Source of the DNA: Elymus sibiricus
Lineage: Eukaryota > Streptophyta > Magnoliopsida > Poales > Poaceae
DNA length: 64,000 bases
Assembly: GCA_039707655.1 (NCBI GenBank)
Contig: CM077672.1
Location: forward strand, 357,040,031 to 357,104,030
Direction of reading: 5' to 3'
Program-made: the position numbers and the translations under genes
Part shown: positions 45,580 through 57,622 of the stretch, in pieces
Numbering within the stretch: position 1 is the first letter of the stretch
How the letters are laid out: each line of letters starts with the position of its first letter
Notes under the pieces: model-generated
Database searches by the model: none
What the model was told of the DNA's origin: nothing
The model's input: the letters and a program-made list of their open reading frames with translations, nothing else

Positions 45580-47902
45580 TGTAACACCCTAAAAATCGGG
45601 TTATCGATTTTTGTGCTGTTATTCCTTCCTAGCTTTCCTCTCCCAATTTTTTTTCCTCTGGAATCTGGTGACTGACCAGGTGAATCCAGACCATCCTCAT
45701 CCTCTCAGTACCTTTCCCATGCTCATGTGCAAGCCAAGCTCCCGTCAGTAAATCCTGAACCTCATTCAAACCCTAGTTCCAAAATATTGGGACTAGAAAT
45801 CCTCCTTTTGTGATTAGAAAGGAACCCACATTTTCCTTGCTCTGTTGATCCTCCAAAAATTTCTAGAGATCCTCCTTCACTCATAAACCCTGGATATGCA
45901 AAGTTATTGCCAAGTCCTTTGCAATATTTTTCATTTAAAATTAATTCCTTTTTCTACCCTAAGAAGGAATTAAATCCAGGAAAATATCTATTCATCTCCA
46001 AACTTCATGAAAACTTGTGGAGATATTCATTGTGATCATATTGAGCTCTCACAAAAATATTGGCCATAATTAAATAAGGGAAATTGCATTTTCCTATTTA
46101 AAGCCAATATTTCAATTTGGGGCCTTTCCAAAGGAACTACCATTTTGGTAGCCAGGAAAAATCCCAAATAATTTGTGGAGCTTCTCCTATCCATATATTC
46201 ACCCTTTCCATCAAAATCTCAATTTCCACAATTCAAATTTTGAGCACAACATCCATTTGCAAATTCTTTCCAGATTTCCAGTTTGCAAAGGAAGTGCTTG
46301 ATCCTTTGATCTGTTTGGGCTGAAATTTTTCAAGGTAGTTAACAAAGATAAATCACCCCTGGATACCAAAAACCAGCCCATTTCATCAAGCCAATTTTCC
46401 TCACTAAATTATCTAAGTTTCTATCCAGATAGCATCTCTGTGAAGGAAGTACCTTCATAGATGATCAATTTGAGTTGAAATTTCTCCAGCTAGATCTCAA
46501 GGTTATATCTTCACTCTACACCAAAAATCAGCCAAATCCATCTAGCCATTTTCCCCCAGCATCATCATTTCCATTTCTGGCCAGATTTTAAGTTTACAAA
46601 GGAGGTACCATCTAGAGTTTTCCATTTGTACTGAAATTTTTGCCAGGATGACTACCTTAGTGGATGATTGACCCCAGCCCAAGATCTTGCCAAGAGGAGC
46701 ACTGTGGTGGCCACACCACCTGTCAACAGTTTGCTGCTAGAAACTGTTTGACCCTGGTGCAGTCACACCAGAGCTCTCCCGTGCCATCCAGCTGCATAGG
46801 TCAACTCAGTGAAGAGTGGTGAACATGGTAGACATGATTTGGCGTCGAGTGTGGCGTGGCAACGCCGTGGCCACGCGGTGACCACGTGGGGAGCGCGTCA
46901 AACTGGCGCACCGGAGCTTTGGACCCTTCGGGAGCCGTCTCCGGCAGGCCATGGCTTGTCCGGGCGCGCCGGAAAGCTCCCCACCGCACGCGTGTGCCCT
47001 CTGGTACATCTCCCCTCGTCCCATAGCTCGTGGATGCCTCTGCCGACCTTGGTGCCCCGCCGGGTCGTCGCCACGGTGCCACCCCTCCAGGAGCTTTGGC
47101 CGGCATCGCGTAGCCCTCCCCAAGGCTATTTAAGTAGTACCCGAGCCCCTCCCGAGCACCAACAAGCCCGGCCCCCTCTCCCCTCGAGCTCGTGAAGCTC
47201 TCTGCCTCTCCAATGGCCGTGGTGCCGCCGCCCGCTCCCTTAGACCCACCCCGCACCCTGGCCTTCCCCCTCCTCTCTATCCGCGTCCTCGGCCTCCCCA
47301 AGAGCTGGCGGAGCCACTGCCGTCCCCAATTCCTCCGAGGAAGTGCCGCCGGAGCAGCTCCTCAAATGGCCGTGGCCGCTGCCCCTGCCGTCCGCGGCCA
47401 TCTCCCCTCTAGGCCCCCTGAGCTCCCCGGCGACCACCCCCGGTCGTGGAACAACGCCGTAGATCCGCCTAGCTCCTCAGTTTGCGCGGCCGAGCAGTGA
47501 GGCGCCGGCGGCGAGCGCTGCCCGAGCCGCCGCGGTGCTGCTCTGTTCTGTCGAGGGAAGAGGATGACCTGGGAGGAGAGAGAGAAGGATATAGGGTGGG
47601 CCCCGCATGTCATCCTCACAGCATTGACTCAGCCGGGCCCGCGCGTCAGTTTAAGTGGAAGCGTATTTCCAATACGCTTCCCACTTGACAAAGCGTACTC
47701 TACCGCGGCATAAGGAAGAAATACGCTTTCTCTGCGGGAAGGAGCATTTCCAGAAAGGCGCTTTCATTTTCTCAGCCGCGGCCAAAATGGCTATGTAGTG
47801 AACGTTCACCCGTTAAGAGCTAAAGTGGACAGTTTCTGTCTGTTTTATAGCTTAACGAACGAACGGCGATTGTGAGTAGTCACCATGTTGTTCTGACATG
47901 AT
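45580..47902 (+). repeat. Element U: LTR-like sequence, family unknown
   Basis: Starts TGTAACACCCTAAAAATCGG exactly where the W LTR is broken. It has an AT-rich first half, then a CTATTTAAG promoter-like site at 47126-47134 followed by a GC-rich stretch, as in LTRs. No right end is seen because X-host begins at 47903. Opposed frames at 46801-47500 come from GC-rich LTR sequence and carry no domain. It could be a solo LTR or the 5' LTR of a larger element. Confidence 0.55.
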
Positions 47903-49464
47903 TGCTACTTGTGAGCTGCGTTGGTAATTCCCTGAAGAGGAAGGGAGATGCAGTACAGTAGAGATAAGTATTTCCCTCAGTTATGAAACCAAGGTATTCA
48001 ATCTAGTAGGAGAATCACGCAACACCTCGTTAGCAGCACCTGCACACAAAACAACAAATCCTTGCACCCAACGCAAACAAGAGGTTGTCAATCCCTCGAC
48101 GGTTAATTGCAAGATTAAATTGTATGTGATAGATAGATAGATTAAACTAAAATATAAAATAAAATAAATAAAGTAAAAGTGCAGCAAGGTATTTTAGGGT
48201 TTTTAGTATATGATTTAGATTGACCCGGGGGCCATAGTTTTCATTAGAGGCTTCTCTCAAGAAAATAGCATACGGTGGGTAAACAAATTACTGTTGGGCA
48301 ATTGATAGAAAAGCAAATAATCATGAGGATATCCAAGGCAATGATCATGTATATAGGCATCACGTCCGAGACAAGTAGACCGACTCCTGCCTGCATCTAC
48401 TACTATTACTCCACACATCGACCGCTATCCAGCATGCATCTAGTGTATTAAGTCCATAAAGAACGGAGTAACGCCTTAAGCAAGATGACATGATGTAGAC
48501 AAAGTAAACTCACGCATGAATAAACCCCATCTTTTTACACTTAATAGCAACAATACATATGTGTCATGTCCCTTTCTATCACTGGGATTGAGCACCACAA
48601 GATCGAACCCATTACAAAGCACCTCTTCCCATGGCAAGATAAATCAATCTAGTTGGCCAAACCAAATCAATAGATCGGAGAAGAAATACGAAGCTATAAT
48701 ATTCATGCATAAAAGAGTTCAGAGAAGACTCAAATAATATTCATGGATAATCTAATCATAAACTCACAATTCATCGGATCCCAACAAACACACCGCAAAA
48801 AGTGATTACATCAGATAGAACTCCAAGAACATCGAGGAGAACATTGTATTGAAGATCAAAAAGAGAGAACAAGCCATCAAGCAACTAACTATGGACCCGA
48901 AGGTCTGTGGTAAACTACTCACGCATCATCGGAAGGGCAGAAAGGTTGATGTAGAGCCCCTCCGTGATCGATTCCCCCTCCGGCGGAGCACCGGAAAAGG
49001 CCTCCAAATGGGATCTCTCGAGAACAGAATTTTGCGGTGGCGGAAAAAGTATTTTGTGGACTCCTCTATTGGTTTCCCGATTTTAGAGAATTTATAGTGG
49101 TGGAATTAGGTCCAACGGAGCTGTGTGGGCCCCACAAGCCACCAGGGCACGCCACCCTCCTGGGGCGCGCCCTGGTGCGTCGTGGGCCACTGCTTCATCT
49201 TCTGGCCCTGTCCCGAAGCTTCCAGTACTTATTATGTCCAGAAAAAATCTCCAAAAAGTTTTGTGGCATTTGGACTTCGTTTGTTACTGATATTCTGGAA
49301 AACCAAAAACAGGCAAAAAATAGCAACTAGCACTGGGCACTAAGTTAATAGGTTAGTCCCAAAAAATGATATATAATTGATGTAAATGTATATAAAAACA
49401 TCCAAGATTGATAATATAATAGCATGGAACAATAAAAAATTATAGATACGTTGGAGACGTATCA
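47903..49464 (-). repeat. 3' LTR of X-host
   Basis: 1562 bp, TGATACGTCTCC..CACAAGTAGCA on the minus strand. GC hairpin arms lie at 49140-49148 and 49167-49177. The frames inside (48516-49343) are LTR sequence. Confidence 0.88.
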
Positions 49465-50201
49465 GCATCCCCAAGCTTAATTCCTGCTCGTCCTCGAGTA
49501 GGTAAATGATAAAAACAAAAAATTTGATGTGGAATGCTACCTATCATATTCAACATATATTCTTTTTTTTTATAGCATGGACATTTGGACTTGAATGATT
49601 CAAAGCAATAGTCTATAATTTGACATGAAGATATAAATACTCAAGCATGCTAACAAGCAACCATGTCTCTCAAAATATCAACGCTAAAGAAAGTTATCCT
49701 AGCCCATTATGCTCAATCATTGATCCATTCATGAAACACACTCAATATTAGCTACACACAATGCACAAGTATGACAATAGTGCTCTCTAGTTGGTGCTTT
49801 ATAAGAGAAGATGGAGACTCAAAATAAAAATAAAAATTGCATAAAAGTAAATAGATAGGCCCTTCGCAGAGGGAAGCATAGATTTGCAAATGTGCCAGAG
49901 CTCAAAGCTTAAATTGGAGAGATAAAATTATTTTGAGAGGCATGCTTTTCCTGTCAACGAAAACGACCGAGAATTTCCAATATTTTCCATGCTAGACGCA
50001 TCATAGGCGGTTCCCAAACATAAAGTAAAGTTTATTTCCTTTCCACCTTTCTTTCACAATCCATGGCAAGCCGTATCCACGGGTGCCCTCCATACCAACA
50101 CTTTCCAAGGAATTTTGTTGTTATTAATTTTTGATTCATTATGGGATTGGGCATCCCTATTACCAGTCACTCTCTCGTGCAATGACAATTGAATAAACAC
50201 T
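49465..50201 (-). mobile_element. X-host internal region, part 1 (minus strand)
   Basis: The polypurine motif (minus strand AAGCTTGGGGATGC, 49465-49478) abuts the LTR. The AGATAGGCCCTTCGCAGAGG block at 49853 is shared with the Athila-type element. The left TSD of X-nested, ACACT, is at 50197-50201. Non-coding. Confidence 0.8.
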
Positions 50202-51767
50202 TGATACGTATCCAATGTATCTATAATTTTTGATTGTTCCATGCTATTATATTATCAATCTTGGATGTTTTTATATACATTTACAGCAATTATATATATC
50301 ATTTTTTGGGACTAAACTATTAACTCAGTGCCCAGTGCCAGTTGTTGTTTTTTGCCTGTTTTTGGTTTTCTAGAATATCAGTACCAAACAAAGTCCAAAT
50401 GCCATGAAACTTTTTGGAGATTTTTTTCTGGACATAAAAAGTACTGGAAGCTTTGGGAGAGGGCCAGAAGATGAAGCAGTGGCCCACGAGGCACCAGGGC
50501 GCGCCCCAGGGGGGGTGGTGCGCCCTGGTGGCTTGTGGGGCCCACACAGCTCCGTTTGAACTAATTCCACCACAATAAATTCTCTAAAATTGGGAAACCA
50601 ATAGAGGAGTCCACAAAATACTTTTTTCCCTGACGCAAGTTTCTGTTCTCGAGAGATCCCATCTGGAGGCCTTTTTCGGTGCTCCACCGGAGGGGAAATC
50701 GATCACGGAGGGGCTCTACATCAACCTTGCTGCCCTTCTGATGATGCGTGAGTAGTTTACCACAGACCTTCGGGTCCATAGTTAGTAGCTAGATGGCTTC
50801 TTCTCTATTTTTGATCTTCAATACAATGTTCTCCTCGATGTTCTTGGAGTTCTATCCGATGTAATCACTTTTTGCGGTGTGTTTGTTGGGATCCGATGAA
50901 TTGCGAGTTTATGATCAGATTAACCATGAATATTATTTGAGTCTTCTCTGAACTCTTTTATGCATGATTATTATAGCTTTGTATTTCTTCTCCGATCTAT
51001 TGATTTGGTTTGGCCAACTAGATTGATTTATCTTGCCATGGGAAGAGGTGCTTTGTAATGGGTTCGATCTTGCGGTGCTCAATCCTAGTGACAGAAAGGG
51101 ACATGACACGTATGTATCATTGCTATTAAGGGCAAAAAGATGGGATTTATTCATGCATGAGTTTACTTTGTCTACATCATGTCATCTTGCTTAAGGCGTT
51201 ACTCCGTTCTTTATGGACTTAATACACTAGATGCATGCTGGATAGCGGTCGATGTGTGGAGTAATAGTAGTAGATGCAGGCAGGAGTCGGTCTACTTGTC
51301 TCATACGTGATGCCTATATACGTGATCATTGCCTTGGATATCGTCATGATTATTTGCTTTTCTATCAATTGCCCAACAGTAATTTGTTTACCCACCGTAT
51401 GCAATTTTCTTGAGAGAAGCCTCTAGTGAAAACTATGGCCCCCGGGTCTATCTAAATCATATATTAAAAACCCTAAAATACCTTGCTGCACTTTTACTTT
51501 ATTTATTTTATTTTATATTTTAGTTTAATCTATCTATCTATCACATACAATTTAATCTTGCAATTAACCGCCGAGGGATTGACAACCCCTTGTTTGCGTT
51601 GGGTGCAAGGATTTGTTGTTTTGTGTGCAGGTGCTGCTAACGAGGTGTTGCGTGATTGTACTACTGGATTTATAACCTTGGTTTCATAACTGAGGGAAAT
51701 ACTTATCTCTACTGTACTGCATCTCCCTTCCTCTTCAGGGAATTACCAACGCAGCTCACAAGTAGCA
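50202..51767 (+). repeat. 5' LTR of X-nested
   Basis: 1566 bp, TGATACGTATCC..CACAAGTAGCA. GC hairpin: CACCAGGGCGC at 50492-50502 and its perfect complement at 50520-50530. Confidence 0.9.
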
Positions 51768-51778
51768 GGAAGAATTTC

Positions 51779-51796
51779 TGGCGCCGTTGCCGGGGA
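51779..51796 (+). promoter_or_regulatory. Primer-binding site of X-nested (tRNA-Asp)
   Basis: TGGCGCCGTTGCCGGGGA, 11 bases after the 5' LTR, complementary to the 3' end of plant tRNA-Asp over 18 bases. Confidence 0.88.
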
Positions 51797-51994
51797 GACA
51801 TCATCAACATCTATCAAGTACATACGCATAAAACTTTCATCTCCTTGCATTTATTTTATTTGCCTCTCCTTTTCATCTCCCCCACTTCTAAAAAGTTGTT
51901 TCAAAAATACAAAAATATTCTTGTTTGCTCGTTTGCTTGCTTTTTGCCTTCACGTCAACACTCAAAAACAGAAAAAGAAATAAGGAAAATTAGG

Positions 51995-52696
51995 ATGGAT
52001 CCTCATCCTCTTGCTAATATTTTTAAAAGATCCAATTATGATGAACCAATTGCTAGTGAGTTGAGTGCACTAGATTATCTTTATGAAGTTTTGCTTCAAA
52101 TTCGTGAACCTGAAAATTGTGATGAAGTGTTAAAAGAAGAAATTTATAAGGTGATTCACGATAGCTCCTTGAATGAAAAGCATGATTGCAATGATATTAT
52201 TGTGAATTCTATTAATGTCAATTGTGTTAGTGATATGCAAAACCCCAAGCTTGGGGATGATGATTTTGTTATATCCACTACTTATTGCAATGATCATGAT
52301 TGGGGTGATAATGATTCTTATGATCTTGAAAAATTATTTAAACCTCATGATGAATATGCTTGCGATAATATTGAAAGTGGGTTCGGAAGAGTTTCAACTT
52401 TAGCGAAAAATAATCCCACATATTTGGAGAGTGTTCAATCTTATGAAATTTTTGATGAGAGTGGGTTTGGAGAGGTCATAACTTTAGTTAATGCTAATCC
52501 CACTATTTCGGAAGATTATAAAAACTTTATGCATGTGGATCATAAAGAGAGTATTGTTTATGATAGCTATATTGTTGAATTTGAGTATGATTCTACATGT
52601 AATTATTATGAGAGAGGTAAATATGATTCTCGTTATGTTGAAATCATCAAAGTTTTATTCTTCTCCTTTGCATATGCTAGAAATTGCTGGCCTTAA
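51995..52696 (+). CDS. ORF of unknown function in non-autonomous element X-nested (233 aa)
   Basis: I do not recognise this protein. I chose the ATG at 51995, the first downstream of the PBS; the open frame extends back into the LTR without another likely start. It opens MDPHPLANIFKRSNYDEP. The protein is acidic and Asp/Asn/Tyr-rich, without membrane segments, zinc knuckle or protease motif. Residues 127-154 and 155-182 form an internal repeat, each starting ESGFG and containing V.TL...NPT. The stop at 52696 follows a likely frameshift near 52640, because an adjacent frame continues plausibly to 52808. Position right after the PBS is where gag would be, so a divergent gag-like or accessory role is possible but unproven. 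Confidence 0.6.
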   Translation: MDPHPLANIFKRSNYDEPIASELSALDYLYEVLLQIREPENCDEVLKEEIYKVIHDSSLNEKHDCNDIIVNSINVNCVSDMQNPKLGDDDFVISTTYCNDHDWGDNDSYDLEKLFKPHDEYACDNIESGFGRVSTLAKNNPTYLESVQSYEIFDESGFGEVITLVNANPTISEDYKNFMHVDHKESIVYDSYIVEFEYDSTCNYYERGKYDSRYVEIIKVLFFSFAYARNCWP

Positions 52697-52808
52697 TAAT
52701 TTTTTTGCTTATAAAATGCCAATGCATAGGAAGTATGTTAGACATAAATGTGTTTTTCACATACTACATGATGCTCTCTTTGTGTTTCAATTATTATCTT
52801 TCATGTGA

Positions 52809-55074
52809 GCATCAATAAAATCTTAAGCTTATTTTAATGGCTATAAAGAAAGAGCTTGTTGGGAGGCAACCCAATGAATAAAATAAATTTTTTCTTTTTA
52901 TTTCTGTTCTTCTGTGTTTAAATAATTATAGCTTCTGTTATGATTGTGTTTTTGCGTTTTAATTAGTGTTTGTGCCAAGTAAAGCCTTTGGGATGATTTG
53001 GAAGATAGTATAATTGATGCTGTTTGGAAAACAGAAAGTTTTGCATCCAGTGCTGGAATTTTGGTTCTGTACTGGAGCGTCAGAAAAATATGAAATTTTT
53101 ACACAGTATTGGTATATGAATTTACCACGTTGTCCTAATTTTTCAGAATTTTTGGAGTTACAAAAGTATAGCTTTTAAATATATCTCTACTGACTGTTCT
53201 GTTTTTGACAGATTCTGTTTTTGATGCACTACTTGCTTGTTTTGATGAAACTATGGATTGTATCGGGGGGTATAAGCCATGGAGTAGTTAGAATACAGTA
53301 GGTATAATGCAAAAATGAATATGAATGGGTTTGCAACAATACTTAAAGTAGTGATTTGTTTTCTTATACTAACGGATCTCACGAAGGTTTTGTTGAGTTT
53401 TGTGTGATTGAAGTTTTCAAGTTTTGGGTGAGATCACGATGGATGAAGGAATAAGGAGTGGTAAGAGCCTAAGCTTGGGGATGCCTGAGGCACCCCAAGG
53501 TAATATTCAAGGAAGAATCAAGCGTCTAAGCTTGGGGATGCCACGGAAGGCATCCCCTCTTTCTTCTACCAACCATCGGTAATTTTACTTGGAGCTATAT
53601 TTTTATTTGTCACATGATATGTGTTTTGCTTGGAGCGTCGTGTATTATATGAGTCTTTGCTTTGTTTGCTTTTTAGTTTGTCACAATCATCTTTGCTGGA
53701 CACACCTATTTGAGGGAGCCACACGATCATCATGGTTTGCTAGAATACTCTATGTGCTTCACTTAAATTTTTTGAGCTAGGCAGTTGCTATAGTGCTTCA
53801 CTTAAACCTTTTTGAGCACGGCGGAGGCTAAATTTTGAAGAAATATTTAAAATCTCATGCTTCACTTATATTATTTTGAGCATTGATAAATTTCGAAGAA
53901 ATATGTGCACTCTCATGCTTCACTTATATCTTTTTGAGAGCTGACAATAGTAATGGTAATTTGCACAAGATATGAATTTGGTCCCAAAGCGATGAATATT
54001 CAAGAGGGATATAATAAAAACTTTCATAAAGATCATTGGATATGATAAGTGTAATTCCTTGCAATAGTTTTGCGATATGGAGATGATGATATGTGAGTCA
54101 TGTTAATGAGTAATTGTGATTTAGTAAGAATATTAGTGTTAAGGTTTGTGATTCCCTATGCATGCACATTAAGTCAATAGTTATGCAATGAAATTATATC
54201 CTACTTATGGTGCATTATTTGGTGTTAGTTATGTTCAATGCATGTTTATGACCGTTTTCGCTTTTTGGTTGGTTGCTTCTCAATCTATTTGCTAGCCTTC
54301 ATTTGTACTAAGCGGAAATACTGCTTGTGCATCCAAACTCCTTAAACCCAAGTTGTGCCAAATGAGTCCACCATATCTACCTATATGCGGTATTTCCATG
54401 CCGTTCCAAGTAAATTTGCATGTGCCAACTCTAAAATTTTCAAAATAATTTACCGTTTTGTGTGCCCGTACCGCTCATGAAGCGGCAGGGGGTGGCCAAT
54501 ATTTTCCATGCTAGGTGTGTTATTCTCACGTTGAGTGTTTATTCACTTGTCATTGCACGAGAGAGTGGCTGGTAATAGGGATGCCCAGTCCCATAATGAA
54601 TCATGCCTCTCAAAATAATTTTATCTCTCTAATTTAAGCTTTGAGCTCTGGCACATTTGCAAATCTCTACTTCCCTCTGCGAAGGGCCTATCTATTTACT
54701 TTTATGCAATTTTTATTTTTATTTTTATTTTGAGTCTCCATCTTCTCTTATAAAGCACCAACTAGAGAGCACTATTGTCATACTTGTGCATTGTGTGTAG
54801 CTAATATTAAGTGTGTTTCATGAATGGATCAATGATTGAGCATAATGGGCTAGGGATAACTTTCTTTAGCGTTGATATTTTGAAAGACATGGTTGCTTGT
54901 TAGCATGCTTGAGTATTTATATCTTCATGTCAAATAATAGACTATTGCTTTGAATCATTCAAGTCCAAATGTCCATGCTATAAAAGAAAAGAATATATGA
55001 TGAATATGATAGGTAGCATTCCACATCAAAAATTCTGTTTTTATCATTTACCTACTCGAGGACGAGCAGGAATT
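52809..55074 (+). other. Non-coding 3' region of X-nested
   Basis: Contains a small hairpin just after the ORF (TTGGGAGGCAACCCAA, 52859-52874), two extra polypurine motifs (53471, 53528), four interspersed TGCTTCACTTA motifs (53755, 53794, 53858, 53916) and the AGGCCCTTCG-type block in inverse at 54670-54707. No frame with a domain; the short frame 53589-53780 is unremarkable. Confidence 0.7.
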
Positions 55075-55088
55075 AAGCTTGGGGATGC
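55075..55088 (+). promoter_or_regulatory. Polypurine tract of X-nested
   Basis: AAGCTTGGGGATGC directly abuts the 3' LTR at 55089. Confidence 0.75.
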
Positions 55089-56650
55089 TGATACGTCTCC
55101 AACGTATCTATAATTTTTGATTGTTCCATGCTATTATATTATCAATCTTGGATGTTTTTATATACATTTACAACAATTATATATCATTTTTTGGGACTAA
55201 CCTATTAACTTAGTGCCCAGTGCCAGTTGCTGTTTTTTGCCTGTTTTTTGTTTTCCAGAATATCAGTACCAAATGAAGTACAAATGCCATGAAACTTTTT
55301 GGAGATTTTTTTCTGGACATAACAAGTACTGGAAGCTTCGGGAGAGGGCCAGAATATGAAGTAGTGGCCCACGAGGCACCAGGGCGTGCCCCAGGGGGGT
55401 GGTGCGCCCTGGTGGCTTGTGAGGCTCACACAGCTCCGTTTGTCCTAATTCCACCACTATAAATTCTCTAAAATCGGGAAACCAATAGAGGAGTCCACGA
55501 AATACTTTTTCCGCCACCGCAAGTTTCTGTTCTCGAGAGATTCCATCTGGAGGCCTTTTCCGGTGCTCCGCCGGAGGGGGAATCGATCACGGAGGGGCTC
55601 TACATCAACCTTGCTACCCTTCCGATGATGCGTGAGTAGTTTACCACAGACCTTCGGGTCCATAGTTAGTAGCTAGATGGCTTCTTCTCTCTTTTTGATC
55701 TTCAATACAAAGTTCTCCTCGATGTTCTTGGAGTTCTATCCGATGTAATCACTTTTTGCGGTGTGTTTGTTGGGATCCGATGAATTGTGAGTTTATGATC
55801 AGATTATCCATGAATATTATTTGAGTCTTCTCTGATCTCTTTTATGCATGATTATTATAGCTTCGTATTTCTTCTCCGATCTATTGATTTGGTTTGGCCA
55901 ACTAGATTGATTTATCTTGCCATGGGAAGAGGTGCTTTATAATGGGTTCGATCTTGCGGGGCTCATTCCCAGTGACAGAAAGGCACATGACATGTATGTA
56001 TCATTGCTATTAAGGGTAAAAAGATGGGGTTTATTCATGCGTGAGTTTACTTTGTTTACATCATGTCATCTTGCTTAAGGCGTTACTCCGTTCTTTATGG
56101 ACTTAATACACTAGATGCATGCTGGATAGCGATCGATGTGTGGAGTAATAGTAGTAGATGCAGGCAGGAGTCGGTCTACTTGTCTCGGACGTGATGCCTA
56201 TATACATGATCATTGCCTTGGATATCGTCATGATTATTTGCTTTTCAATCAATTGCCCACAGTAATTTGTTTACCCACCGTTTGCTATTTTCTCGAGAGA
56301 AGCCTCTAGTGAAAACTATTGCCCCCGGGTCTATCTAAATCATATACTAAAAACCCTAAAATACCTTGCTGCACTTTTACTTTATTTATTTTATTTTATA
56401 TTTTAGTTTAATCTATCTATCTGTCACATACAATTTAATCTTGCAATTAACCGCCGAGGGATTGACAACCCCTTGTTTGCGTTGGGTGCAAGGATTTGTT
56501 GTTTTGTGTGCAGGTGCTGCTAACGAGGTGTTGCGTGATTCTCCTACTGGATTGATAACCTTGGTTTCATAGCTGAGGGAAATACTTATCTCTACTGTAC
56601 TGCATTTCCCTTCCTTTTCAGGGAATTACCAACGCAACTCACAAGTAGCA
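55089..56650 (+). repeat. 3' LTR of X-nested
   Basis: 1562 bp, roughly 96% identical by eye to the 5' LTR, followed by the TSD ACACT. GC hairpin arms around 55377-55387 and 55404-55414. Confidence 0.9.
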
Positions 56651-57622
56651 ACACTCATCGTGAGAATAACACACCTAGCATGGAAAATAATGGCTACCCC
56701 CTGCTGCTTCATGAGCGGTACGGGCACACAAAACGGAAAATTATTTTGAAAATTGTAGAGTTGGCACATGCAAATTTACTTGGAACAGCATGGAAATACC
56801 ACATATAGGTAGATATGGTAGACTCATTTGGCACAACTTGGGTTTAAGGAGTTTGGATGCACGAGCAGTATTTAGTACAAATGGAGGCTAGCAAATAGAT
56901 TTAGAAGCAACCAACCAAAAAGCAAAAACGGTCATAAACATGCATTGAACATAACTAACACCGAATAATGCACCATAAGTAGGATATAATTTCGTTGCAT
57001 AACTATTGACTTAATGTGCATGCATAGGGAATCACAAACCTTAACACTAATATTCTTACTAAATCACAATTACTCACTAACATGACTCACATATCATCAT
57101 CTCCATATCGCAAAACTATTGCAAGGAAGCATGAGAGTTTAAATATTTCTTCAAAATTTCAATCTTATCAGCTCTCAAAATAATATAAGTGAAGCATGAG
57201 AGTTTAAATATTTCTTCAAAATTTAGCCACCAACGTGCTCAAAAAGATTTAAGTGAAGCACTAGAGCAACTGCCTAGCTCAAAAAATTTAAGTGAAGCAC
57301 ATAGATTATTCTAGCAAATCATGATGATCGTGTGGCTCTCTCAAATAGGTGTGTCCAGCAAAGATGATTGTGACAAACTAAAAAGCAAACAAAGAAAAGA
57401 CTCATATAATACACGACGCTCCAAGCAAAACACATATCATGTGACGAATAAAAATATAGCTCCAAGTAAAATTACCGATGGTTGGTAGAAGAAAGAGGGG
57501 ATGCCTTCCGGGGCATCCCCAAGCTTAGACGCTTGAGCCTTCTTTGAATATTACCTGTGGGTGCCTCGGGCATCCCCAAGCTTAGGCTCTTGCCACTCCG
57601 TATTCCTTCATCCATCGTGATC
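56651..57622 (-). mobile_element. X-host internal region, part 2
   Basis: Resumes X-host after the X-nested insertion; it is the inverse of X-nested 53430-54530. It carries two inverted AAGCTTGGGGATGC motifs (57513-57526, 57570-57583) and the inverted TGCTTCACTTA-type motifs. Cut at 57622 by Z. Non-coding. Confidence 0.8.

Larger units (their letters stand above)
50202..56650 (+). mobile_element. X-nested: non-autonomous gypsy-type LTR retrotransposon
   Basis: A 6449-bp element with LTRs 50202-51767 and 55089-56650 and a perfect TSD ACACT (50197-50201 and 56651-56655). It has a perfect tRNA-Asp PBS, one ORF of unknown function, a long non-coding 3' region and a polypurine motif next to the 3' LTR. 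No protease, RT or integrase. It is inserted into another member of the same family in opposite orientation. Confidence 0.92.

Noticed and set aside
46801..47500. Overlapping 100-166-codon frames on both strands
   Set aside because: GC-rich LTR sequence of element U; low-complexity Pro/Arg/Gly frames on opposite strands with no domain.
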